Shown here one piece after another: positions 51,113 to 58,327 of a stretch of 64,000 nucleotides of DNA. Both the position numbers and the translations under genes were made by a program. Position 1 is the stretch's first letter, and every line of letters begins with the position of its first letter. Source of the DNA: Oscillospiraceae bacterium (GTDB lineage: Bacteria > Bacillota > Clostridia > Oscillospirales > Oscillospiraceae). Location of the stretch: NCBI GenBank assembly GCA_017502265.1, contig JAFVVI010000006.1, forward strand, positions 1 through 64,000, given 5' to 3'. The notes beneath the pieces are model-generated. The model saw only the letters and a program-made list of their open reading frames with translations, did not search any database and was not told where the DNA came from.

Positions 51113-52876
51113 TCAGACATATCTCTTTCTAAAGAGCAATACCACTACTGCACACAAGGAAAGCAGGAAAGTCATTGTGAACAGCGCAACCGGATATTCA
51201 TCCCCGGTATTGGGATTTGTGGCAACGGGCTTGGTAGCCTCGGTGGCGTCTGTGGGTTTGGTAGTATCTGCAGGCTTGGTAGCCTCGGTGGCGTCTGAGG
51301 GATTGGTGGTATCCGTAGGCGTTGTTTCCTCTGTTACTGTAGTGTCAGTGAAAACCACAGTGTAGGTGGAGAACTTATCGGTATCAAAAGTCAATTTTTT
51401 GGTTTCCTGATCCAGTGTGCAATCCAGCACTTCTGCTACACCGTCATGCATACGGATCATTTGATACGTACGGGTCACCTTGGAATCCTGGTTTAACAAT
51501 GTCTCCGGCAAGTCAATGCTTAACCGAATTTCGCTGTTGGTTTCTGTGATCTGGGTCTGTTCGCCGGCAACATCCTTGAACAGATTCATATCCAGATACA
51601 TACCAATTTCGCTGTTTTTACCCAGCTGATTATCGATCGCCTGCTTTTCAGCATCTGCTACAGTGCCCTTCATTTCTGTGGTCAGAATAATTTCCGTAGG
51701 CGCGCCCATTTGCATATATTGCAGGTCTTTGCCTTCCAAGGCACTGTTTGCCAAATCAGTATCGCTTGTCTGAATGCTCACTTTCGGTGTGTTGGCGCCG
51801 ATTTTCTTTGCCTCGGCCAGAGGTGTTTCCGGATCCAGGCAGAATAGCATCAGCCAATAACGAATCAGATCATTGCCATCTTCTATGTAGCACTCAAATA
51901 CTTCCCAAGCATAGGGATTATTCTCTGTGAAAGTAGATTTTTTGTGGGTAACAGAGTTGCCAGTTTCGGTAATTTTGTGAATTGGTGTATCCTCGTTGGT
52001 ATAATACCAGCTGTAGTTTACATTGCTGCCGGTGGTGCTGGCAGGAATCTCTACCTTCACTTCTTCACCGGGGTTGGTCACATAAATATATGTGCCTGCA
52101 TATGTGCCCGGCACATTACCGTTGACGGTAATTGCACTGGTGATCGTTTTCTTGGGAATCAAGACGAAATAAATATATTTTGTGGTATTTCCGTCAGAAA
52201 CTTCACAAGAGTAGCGTTGCTCGCCGGTGAATTTCTCTACCGTCAGTGTGTTGGCGGTGTGGTTGGTGACTACACCTTGGGAGGCGCCGTCAGGGGGAAT
52301 ATAAACGGTACCACCGGACCAAGAATAGGTATAGGTGGGATTTTCTAGGGTGGACTGGGGTGTTACGGTCAGCGTAACAGTATCTCCTACAGAAAGCTCC
52401 TTAATTTCCCACTCATCATATTCTTCGTTATAAGTACAAGGCTGGCTGGCGCTGCCGGACAATGTCAGGGAATCTTCTGCAAAATAGAATGTGCAGGAAG
52501 TGCGGCTGCCGTCTTCCAATACAATGTCGCACATATACTGTTCTACACCTGCGTAGGAATCCACCGTATAGGTGTTCTGGGTGGCGCCGGCAATTTCGCG
52601 GAAAGCGAGACCGGGACGAGAGGGGTCGGTAAACGATTCGCTCCATTGATAAGAAACTTTATCGGCAGGAGCAGGCTGGCCGTCTACCATAACATTTTCC
52701 AATGCCATTTCGATAGATTCGCCCCGCTTGACTAAATAGGTGTAGTAGGTATACCGCTCCCCATTAAGCATCATAGTATATTGAATCTGGGACGGGGCAG
52801 CAAAAACAGCAATCGGGAACAATGCCACAATCAGCACAAGGCTTAATAATAAGGATAATACTCTTTTCAGTTTCAT
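51113..52876 (-). CDS. Sortase-anchored-type surface protein with Ig-like repeats
   Basis: 587 aa: signal peptide (1-27), three beta-sandwich repeats (about 28-340) that each end in a YxCxV/xxDG pattern like bacterial Ig domains, a middle domain (350-510), a Thr/Pro stalk with two PTDATEATKP-type units (about 515-550), then NPNTG (near 554), a hydrophobic span and RKR. NPNTG stands where LPXTG is usual, so it may be a sortase variant substrate. ATG 52876 follows GGAGGTGGATTT. It is the only gene between the two direct repeats and may be cargo of the last insertion. Confidence 0.85.
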   Translation of the reverse strand: MKLKRVLSLLLSLVLIVALFPIAVFAAPSQIQYTMMLNGERYTYYTYLVKRGESIEMALENVMVDGQPAPADKVSYQWSESFTDPSRPGLAFREIAGATQNTYTVDSYAGVEQYMCDIVLEDGSRTSCTFYFAEDSLTLSGSASQPCTYNEEYDEWEIKELSVGDTVTLTVTPQSTLENPTYTYSWSGGTVYIPPDGASQGVVTNHTANTLTVEKFTGEQRYSCEVSDGNTTKYIYFVLIPKKTITSAITVNGNVPGTYAGTYIYVTNPGEEVKVEIPASTTGSNVNYSWYYTNEDTPIHKITETGNSVTHKKSTFTENNPYAWEVFECYIEDGNDLIRYWLMLFCLDPETPLAEAKKIGANTPKVSIQTSDTDLANSALEGKDLQYMQMGAPTEIILTTEMKGTVADAEKQAIDNQLGKNSEIGMYLDMNLFKDVAGEQTQITETNSEIRLSIDLPETLLNQDSKVTRTYQMIRMHDGVAEVLDCTLDQETKKLTFDTDKFSTYTVVFTDTTVTEETTPTDTTNPSDATEATKPADTTKPTDATEATKPVATNPNTGDEYPVALFTMTFLLSLCAVVVLLFRKRYV

Positions 52877-52903
52877 AAATCCACCTCCAAAATAGATACT
52901 TTT

Positions 52904-52931
52904 ATTATACACCTCATATTTTATTTTGCAA
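52904..52931 (-). promoter_or_regulatory. Promoter of the surface protein gene
   Basis: Minus strand TTGCAA (52926-52931), 16-nt spacer, TATAAT (52904-52909), 28 bp before the start codon. Confidence 0.75.
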
Positions 52932-52990
52932 GTATAAATGGCCTATCAGCGCCCTTTGGTGCAAATATATATCACAACTAAACAGAGGAA

Positions 52991-53040
52991 TAAAATAGCC
53001 TTCTGCAAATAAATGCAGAAGGCATATTTTTATTTATTGG
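52991..53040. repeat. Degenerate copy B of the guaA-flank hairpin
   Basis: GCCTTCTGCaaataaatGCAGAAGGCATATTTTTAT and the following TTGGG match the hairpin of copies A and C, but the flanking guaA pieces are lost or blurred (a weak TATTCCCATTAG follows at 53,072). It looks like an older round of the same event. The 52,932-53,305 stretch has no gene besides these repeats. Confidence 0.6.
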
Positions 53041-53149
53041 GCTACAGCTGTATCATAGTAGAACATTAACTATTCCCATTAGTAGAATAAAAAACATTCC
53101 CTTAGATACAATTCGTGTTTCTATAGCGGCATATATAAAAAGTTGTCCG

Positions 53150-53325
53150 TTTAGCCTGATCTCCAAACCCACCGGCACCATTGAGTGGGGATAAGTATAA
53201 AAAATGCCCTCTGCGAGTAAACGCAGAAGGCATATTTTTATTGGGTTAGAGAATAGCCAAAATTATTCCTTTGGGAATGATTTGGTCTGTTCTTTGATAA
53301 GCTGTTTATTCCCACTCGATGGTAC
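53150..53325. repeat. Direct repeat copy C, joined to the real guaA end
   Basis: Plus-strand guaA-tail remnant (SKPTGTIEWG-stop, ending 53,194), terminator hairpin, spacer with GAATAGCCAAAATTATTCC, then the true guaA 3' end on the minus strand. Two guaA tails thus face each other across one terminator. This is the copy attached to the intact gene. Confidence 0.88.
53198..53240 (-). terminator. Terminator of guaA
   Basis: Minus strand stem ATGCCTTCTGCG / CGCAGAGGGCAT with a TTTACT loop, then TTTTTTAT. The same hairpin is copied at 50,754-50,795. Confidence 0.85.
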
Positions 53326-54307
53326 CGGTGGGCTTGGGGGTCAGGTCGAACAGGACGCGGTTGATACCCTCGACCTCGGCGGTAATGCGGGCCACGATCT
53401 TGTGCAGCACCGCATAGGGGATCTCCTCAATGGTTGCTGTCATAGCGTCCTTGGTGTTCACAGCGCGGATAATGGCGGGCCAGCCTTCGTAGCGGCTGTC
53501 GTCCTTCACGCCTACGCTCTTGATATCGGGCACGGCGATGAAGTACTGCCAAACCTTCTCAGCAAGGCCGCACTTGTCAAACTCGTCCCGCAGAATAGCA
53601 TCGGCCTCCCGCAGGGCATGGAGACGATCGCGGGTGATAGCGCCCAGGCAGCGGACACCCAGACCGGGGCCGGGGAAGGGCTGACGGTAGACCATTGCGT
53701 GGGGCAGACCCAGAGCCTCGCCAACCACACGGACCTCGTCCTTGAACAGCAGCTTCACAGGCTCAACCAGCTCGAATTTCAGATCCTCCGGCAGGCCGCC
53801 CACATTGTGGTGGGACTTGACGGCCTTCTTGCCCTCGGCCGCCTTGACAGATTCCAGAATGTCAGGGTAAATCGTACCCTGGGCCAGGAAGGTTACATCC
53901 TCCAGCTTGCGGGCCTCCTCAGCAAAGACCTCGATGAACTCCTTGCCGATGATCTTGCGCTTGGTCTCCGGGTCGGAAACGCCGGCCAGCAATCCCAGGA
54001 AGCGGTCAGTAGCGTCCACATAGATCAGATTGGCATCCATCTCCTGGCCAAAGATCTTGATCACATCTTCACTCTCGCCCTTGCGCATCAGGCCGTGATT
54101 CACATGGACACACACCAGCTGCTTGCCGATAGCCTTAATCAGCAACGCGGCAACCACGGAAGAGTCCACGCCGCCACTAAGGGCCAGCAGCACCTTCTTA
54201 TCACCCACCTGGGCGCGAACGGCTGCAATTTGCTCTTCGATAAAGGCATCTGCCAGCGCTTTGGTGGTGATACGCTCCATAGTCTCGGGACGAACATTAC
54301 TACTCAT
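53306..54307 (-). CDS. guaA: GMP synthase, ATP-pyrophosphatase subunit only
   Basis: 333 aa. LALSGGVDSSVVA (41-53) is the PP-loop, and TPKPTGTIEWE is the conserved C-terminus that binds XMP. It aminates XMP to GMP using ATP. Full-length GuaA is about 510-520 aa; here the whole N-terminal glutamine amidotransferase domain is missing, so it resembles the separate PP-ase subunit of two-subunit GMP synthases. ATG 54307 follows GGAGG, and a promoter lies just upstream, so this is not a chance truncation. The 3' end is an integration hotspot. Confidence 0.93.
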   Translation of the reverse strand: MSSNVRPETMERITTKALADAFIEEQIAAVRAQVGDKKVLLALSGGVDSSVVAALLIKAIGKQLVCVHVNHGLMRKGESEDVIKIFGQEMDANLIYVDATDRFLGLLAGVSDPETKRKIIGKEFIEVFAEEARKLEDVTFLAQGTIYPDILESVKAAEGKKAVKSHHNVGGLPEDLKFELVEPVKLLFKDEVRVVGEALGLPHAMVYRQPFPGPGLGVRCLGAITRDRLHALREADAILRDEFDKCGLAEKVWQYFIAVPDIKSVGVKDDSRYEGWPAIIRAVNTKDAMTATIEEIPYAVLHKIVARITAEVEGINRVLFDLTPKPTGTIEWE

Positions 54308-54346
54308 ATAAAATCCCTCCATATCAGTTTCAAAAAAGATACCAAA

Positions 54347-54375
54347 ATTATACTACTGTTTTTTCCGATGTGCAA
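54347..54375 (-). promoter_or_regulatory. Promoter of guaA
   Basis: Minus strand TTGCAC (54370-54375), 17-nt spacer, TATAAT (54347-54352). No purine riboswitch fits in the 40-nt leader. Confidence 0.8.
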
Positions 54376-54403
54376 GAAAAAAATACGCCCTTTGACAACT
54401 TTT

Positions 54404-55135
54404 TTAATCCAGCGCCAAGCCGAAATAGGCCGGAACGGGGCAATCGTCGGTCAAAGGCAAATACATAGCAAAATCCCGGCCGTTACCCGGCGTGCGGAAC
54501 TGCCCTTTGGAGATGCCCAATTCTCTTAGAATACCGGGCGCAGCTTTTTCGTTGCCCAAAAGCTCCCGCGCCAGCAGACAATCTCCCTCTTTGGCTGCTG
54601 CCAAAAGGAAATCCCCGCCGGCATAAAATTGGCAGCAGGTCTGCAGAAAATCCAGCGTTGCGCCCTCTTGGCGCACACCGCCCTTGGGCAGATATTGCCG
54701 TCGCAGGACAGCATACTGCCCGGCGTTGATTTGGCGCAGGGCAACAGGCGCGCTTCCCTGTTGGGAAGAAAATTCCTTGACCGAGCTGACCGTCCGATAG
54801 CCTAACTTTTCGTACATATCAAACAATTCTTTGCTGCCCGGGACTAAAATCGACCCGGCGTAGCCTTTCTCTTTGAGAATTGCGTGGGTCTGGGTCATCA
54901 GCCTGCGGGCAAGACCACGGCCGCGATACCGTTCATCAGTAGCCACGGCGTACAGATATGCTAATTTCTGCCCATTCAACTGGCAGTCAAACCAGTAAAG
55001 GGTGCTGACGATGACACCATTTTCCGTCAGATAATGACACCGGTCCGGGGAAAAGCCCGTGGCAAAAAAGGCATCCAGTGTTTCCTCGGAATCCCCAAAG
55101 GCCTGCTGCCACAGCGCCCGCAGATCAGCAATCAT
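54404..55135 (-). CDS. GNAT family N-acetyltransferase
   Basis: 243 aa. The acetyl-CoA loop RGRGLARRLM near 70-79 follows AYLYAVATDERY, and SKELFDMYEKLGYRTVSSVKEF closes the GNAT fold at about 120; the C-terminal 110 residues form a second, GNAT-like half. Substrate unknown. It overlaps the DUF2156 gene by 11 nt, so the two are co-translated. RBS GGAGGAAGG. Confidence 0.87.
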   Translation of the reverse strand: MIADLRALWQQAFGDSEETLDAFFATGFSPDRCHYLTENGVIVSTLYWFDCQLNGQKLAYLYAVATDERYRGRGLARRLMTQTHAILKEKGYAGSILVPGSKELFDMYEKLGYRTVSSVKEFSSQQGSAPVALRQINAGQYAVLRRQYLPKGGVRQEGATLDFLQTCCQFYAGGDFLLAAAKEGDCLLARELLGNEKAAPGILRELGISKGQFRTPGNGRDFAMYLPLTDDCPVPAYFGLALD

Positions 55136-56033
55136 AGCCTTCCTCCTTCAGGCACGCCCAGTACTTTTCCACCAATCTGTCCGGGCAGTAGGAAAGCTTT
55201 GCCTTTCGCAGGCCCTCCAGACCCAGATCATCCTCCCGGTTCAGCCACAGCAGCCGCGGGTATTTCTTCATTAAATATTGGGCAAACTCCCGGTTGATGG
55301 CGGCATACGCTCCGTCATAGCCATCGGCTGCCTTTTCAAACTGCACATCAAAGGTGTTCTCCGACAGGGGTGAGCCAAGGGTCATGGCGATGACCTTACC
55401 CTTATCCAGCAGCACAAGACCCTCCATTCCCAAATCCTGCCGATGCTTCAGCGCCTTTAGAATAGCGGTGCGCTCCAGATAGAAGCTGGCGGTGGGGTCC
55501 TGCTCCTTTTTGTGGGCATACCACTGCTCCAGCATCTCCACCACCTGCGCCGTGTTTTCATCGGTAATGGGCTGCGCCGTACAATGGGGATGGAGCAGGC
55601 GGAAGCGATTATAGTGATTGCGCTTGCGCTGAAGCTTTTTACCCTTTAATTCCGCCAACGCCTCAATGGCATAAATATAATCAAAACTGTCCCGGTCCGG
55701 CTGGAAATAGAACTTCCCCGGATACCACTGCTCTAAATTTTCGCAATCGGCAGCAGTTAAACTGGTGAGCCGGCAGGGAATGCCCCGCTTGCATGCATCG
55801 TGGATAATAGCATCCAAGGTAGGCTTCAAATCCTTACCCAAAGGAAACAGGTACACACTTTTCCGGTTGTACTGGCAGAAAAAGGCCAGATTTCCTTCGT
55901 GCATCGTGGCTTTTTGCCGCCCCCACAGAAACAGGTTGGCAAAGTTATACTCACATCCCCGCTCTCCGCAGTTTTGCAAATACAGGTCATATTTGGCCTT
56001 ATCTTCCGGCTTTAATGCCATAAAATCCAACAT
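55125..56033 (-). CDS. DUF2156 (phosphatidylglycerol lysyltransferase-like C domain) protein
   Basis: 302 aa. GCEYNFANLFLWG near 25-37, QRKRNHYNRF near 145-154 and MTLGSPLSENTFDVQFEKAADGYDGAYAAINREFAQYL near 228-265 match the DUF2156 double-GNAT fold of aminoacyl or acyl transferases. The membrane-flippase part of MprF is absent, so this is a soluble form of unknown acceptor. It is followed by, and overlaps, a GNAT gene. Confidence 0.87.
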   Translation of the reverse strand: MLDFMALKPEDKAKYDLYLQNCGERGCEYNFANLFLWGRQKATMHEGNLAFFCQYNRKSVYLFPLGKDLKPTLDAIIHDACKRGIPCRLTSLTAADCENLEQWYPGKFYFQPDRDSFDYIYAIEALAELKGKKLQRKRNHYNRFRLLHPHCTAQPITDENTAQVVEMLEQWYAHKKEQDPTASFYLERTAILKALKHRQDLGMEGLVLLDKGKVIAMTLGSPLSENTFDVQFEKAADGYDGAYAAINREFAQYLMKKYPRLLWLNREDDLGLEGLRKAKLSYCPDRLVEKYWACLKEEGYDC

Positions 56034-56097
56034 CTTTTGTCACTTCCTTTGGTGTCAGTATACCACAGCTTGCCTGTTTGTACAACAAAAATCACTG

Positions 56098-56126
56098 TTG
56101 ACGCTTACATCAAAAACCCATAAAAT
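56098..56126 (+). promoter_or_regulatory. Promoter of mgtE
   Basis: TTGACG (56098-56103), 17-nt spacer, TAAAAT (56121-56126). The leader of about 25 nt is too short for an M-box riboswitch. Confidence 0.75.
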
Positions 56127-56158
56127 ATAAGTATATGAAACGGAAAGGAGTATCACCC

Positions 56159-57535
56159 ATGACAGAACGCTTTGAACTGATGAAAAAGACCCTTTCCCAA
56201 ATGCTGGAAGAGCGCAAATATGCCACCCTCCGGGATATTTTAGAGACCATGTACCCGGCAGATATTGCCGCGGTCTTTGCCGATCTGCCGGCCCAACGGC
56301 TGCCGGTGATATTCCGTCTGCTGCCCAAGGAACTGGCAGCGGAGACCTTTGCGGAAATGGAATCGGATCTGCAGGAGCTGCTGATTCAAGGGTTTTCCGA
56401 CAACGAATTGAAAGAAGTTCTGCAGGAGCTGTATGTGGACGATGCGGCCGCCCTGGCAGAGGAAATGCCTGCCAATGTGGTGCGGCGAATCCTGCAGCAG
56501 GCTGACCCGGAGATGCGCCGGTCCATCAACCAGATCCTGCGGTATCCGGAAAACTCCGCCGGCTCTATGATGACCACGGAATATGTGTCACTAAAGCCGG
56601 ATATGACTGTGGGCGAGAGCATCCTGCGAATCCGCCGGCAGGGGATAGATAAAGAAACCATCTACACCTGCTATGTCACCCGGGACAGAACCCTTTTGGG
56701 CCTGGTGACGGTGAAAGATCTGCTTTTGGCAGAGGACGATGATGTTTCCGTCTCCGAAATTATGTCAACCAATCCTATCTTCGTCACCACCCACACCGAT
56801 CAGGAAGAAGTAGGCCGGATGTTCACCAAATACAATCTGCTGGCCCTGCCGGTGGTGGACCGGGAGCAGCGGATGGTGGGTATCGTCACCTTCGACGATG
56901 CTATGGATGTAATTGAAGAAGAGACCACCGAGGATATGGAACTGATGGGCGGTATGCTGCCCTCCGAAAAAACCTATTTAAAAAGCAGCACCTGGGAGTT
57001 GTTCCGTCACCGCATCCCCTGGTTGATGCTGCTGATGCTCTCTGCCACCTTTACCGGGCTGATCATTACCTCTTTTGAAGAGGCGCTGGCGGCCCAGGTG
57101 GCGCTGACCGCTTTTATCCCTATGCTTATGGGCACCGGCGGCAACTCCGGCTCTCAATCCTCTGTCACCGTGATCCGGGCGCTGAGCCTGAATGAGCTGC
57201 GGTTTTCTGATCTGCCCCGGGTGCTGTGGAAGGAGATGCGCACCTCGGTACTGTGCGGCGTGGTGCTGGCGATCTTCTGCTTTGGCAAAATCTGGCTGGT
57301 GGACCGGCTGCTGCTGGGTAACGATCAGGTCACCTTGATGGTGGATGCGGTGGTGTGCCTTGCCCTTTTGGTGACAGTCATCGCCGCCAAGCTGGTGGGC
57401 GCGGCGCTGCCTATGGCGGCCAAGGCTGCAAAATTAGACCCGGCGGTAATGGCCAGTCCCTTTATCACCACCGTGGTAGACGCACTTTCCCTATTGGTGT
57501 ATTTCCTGTTTGCCAAGCTGCTATTAAAGGTATAA
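56159..57535 (+). CDS. mgtE: Magnesium transporter MgtE
   Basis: 458 aa: an N-domain of helical repeats (1-130) with PADIAAVFADLPAQRLPVIFRLL, a CBS pair (about 135-255, GSMMTTEYVSLKPDMTVGES and VGRMFTKYNLLALPVVD), a linker helix, and five membrane spans with MGTGGNSGSQSSVTVIRAL near 321-339, the Mg2+ pore signature. Mg2+ bound to the N and CBS domains closes the channel. The start 56159 follows AAAGGAG; an ATG 8 codons earlier lies ahead of that site. Confidence 0.95.
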   Translation: MTERFELMKKTLSQMLEERKYATLRDILETMYPADIAAVFADLPAQRLPVIFRLLPKELAAETFAEMESDLQELLIQGFSDNELKEVLQELYVDDAAALAEEMPANVVRRILQQADPEMRRSINQILRYPENSAGSMMTTEYVSLKPDMTVGESILRIRRQGIDKETIYTCYVTRDRTLLGLVTVKDLLLAEDDDVSVSEIMSTNPIFVTTHTDQEEVGRMFTKYNLLALPVVDREQRMVGIVTFDDAMDVIEEETTEDMELMGGMLPSEKTYLKSSTWELFRHRIPWLMLLMLSATFTGLIITSFEEALAAQVALTAFIPMLMGTGGNSGSQSSVTVIRALSLNELRFSDLPRVLWKEMRTSVLCGVVLAIFCFGKIWLVDRLLLGNDQVTLMVDAVVCLALLVTVIAAKLVGAALPMAAKAAKLDPAVMASPFITTVVDALSLLVYFLFAKLLLKV

Positions 57536-57564
57536 TTTTGGGCGGTCTCTGGACCGCCCAAAAA
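57536..57564. terminator. Hairpin after mgtE
   Basis: TTTTGGGCGGTC / GACCGCCCAAAA with a TCTG-type loop, starting at the mgtE stop codon. The plus strand continues with A, not T, so termination depends on the long stem alone; it may act only as an mRNA 3'-end barrier. Confidence 0.45.
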
Positions 57565-57621
57565 AACGCTTGCAATCTGGTCATATAATTTTCTTTTCTT
57601 TTGGTGCTATCTTTATTATCA

Positions 57622-57635
57622 GAAGGTGCTATAAT
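57622..57635 (+). promoter_or_regulatory. Extended -10 promoter of the ECF S-component
   Basis: TGCTATAAT at 57,627-57,635 is a perfect extended -10; a -35 at usual distance is not clear (TTATCA nearby). Confidence 0.55.
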
Positions 57636-57662
57636 ACAGAAAAACCCCAGGAGGTATCCCAA

Positions 57663-58250
57663 ATGGAAAACAGAGAATCTCTACGAAAGCTCTGCATGGC
57701 CGCGCTGTTTGCCGCGCTGTGCTATATTGGCTTTACATACTGCAAAATTGACATTCCCGTAGGCGCAGAAAAGACCGCGTTCCATTTAGGTAATGTGTTC
57801 TGCGTACTGGCGGCGCTGTTTTTAGGTGGCTTCTGGGGCGGTATGGCCGGCGCGGTGGGCATGACCATCGCCGACCTCACCACCGCCTATGTGACCTCCG
57901 CCCCCAAGACCTTTGTATTAAAGCTTTGCATCGGTCTGATCACCGGCCTGCTTGCCCATCGGGTATTTCATTTGAGCCGGGACAATGGGCGAAAGGTTTC
58001 GCTCCCGGCGGCAACTGTTCTCAGCTGCGCCGGCGGTATGGCCTTTAATGTGGTGGCCGACCCGGTAGTCGGCTACTTTTACAAGACCTATGTGCTGGGT
58101 GTCCCCCAGGAGGCAGCAACCATCTGGGCGAAGATGGGCGCAATGACCACAGCGGTGAACGCGGTGGTGGCGGTGATCGCAGCCACAGTCTTCTATCTCG
58201 CCCTGCGGCCTGCCCTGACCCGGAGCAAGCTTCTGCCCCAAATCAAATAA
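57663..58250 (+). CDS. ECF transporter S component, substrate unknown
   Basis: 195 aa with about six hydrophobic spans, KLCMAALFAALCYIGFTYCKIDIPVG at the N-terminus with the Ala-rich docking helix for EcfT, and FHLGNVFCVLAALFLGGFWGGMAGAVGMTIADLTT near 41-75, the common S-component core. It captures a vitamin or similar compound; which one is not evident and no riboswitch precedes it to help. ATG 57663 follows AGGAGG; longer upstream readings are rejected. It is the second S component in the window beside FolT. Confidence 0.85.
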   Translation: MENRESLRKLCMAALFAALCYIGFTYCKIDIPVGAEKTAFHLGNVFCVLAALFLGGFWGGMAGAVGMTIADLTTAYVTSAPKTFVLKLCIGLITGLLAHRVFHLSRDNGRKVSLPAATVLSCAGGMAFNVVADPVVGYFYKTYVLGVPQEAATIWAKMGAMTTAVNAVVAVIAATVFYLALRPALTRSKLLPQIK

Positions 58251-58257
58251 GCGTTTT

Positions 58258-58286
58258 AGACCCGGTTGCAAAACCGGGTCTTATTT
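58258..58286 (+). terminator. Terminator after the ECF S-component
   Basis: Stem AGACCCGGTT / AACCGGGTCT, loop GCAA-type, followed by TATTTGTT; the trkA promoter overlaps it. Confidence 0.75.
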
Positions 58287-58294
58287 GTTATAAT
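58266..58294 (+). promoter_or_regulatory. Promoter of trkA
   Basis: TTGCAA (58266-58271) in the loop of the terminator above, 17-nt spacer, TATAAT (58289-58294). Confidence 0.75.
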
Positions 58295-58327
58295 AAAAGT
58301 TAATTCTACATAATGGGGGTATTTGCT

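Noticed and set aside
50702..53325. Possible CRISPR-like repeat array
   Set aside because: Only two long copies and one degenerate hairpin, 2.3 kb apart, with a gene between; no short regular spacers and no cas genes.
54308..54400. Purine riboswitch before guaA
   Set aside because: The promoter leaves a leader of about 40 nt, too short for a purine aptamer, and no conserved loops are seen.
56104..56158. M-box Mg2+ riboswitch before mgtE
   Set aside because: The leader is only about 25 nt long after a clear promoter.
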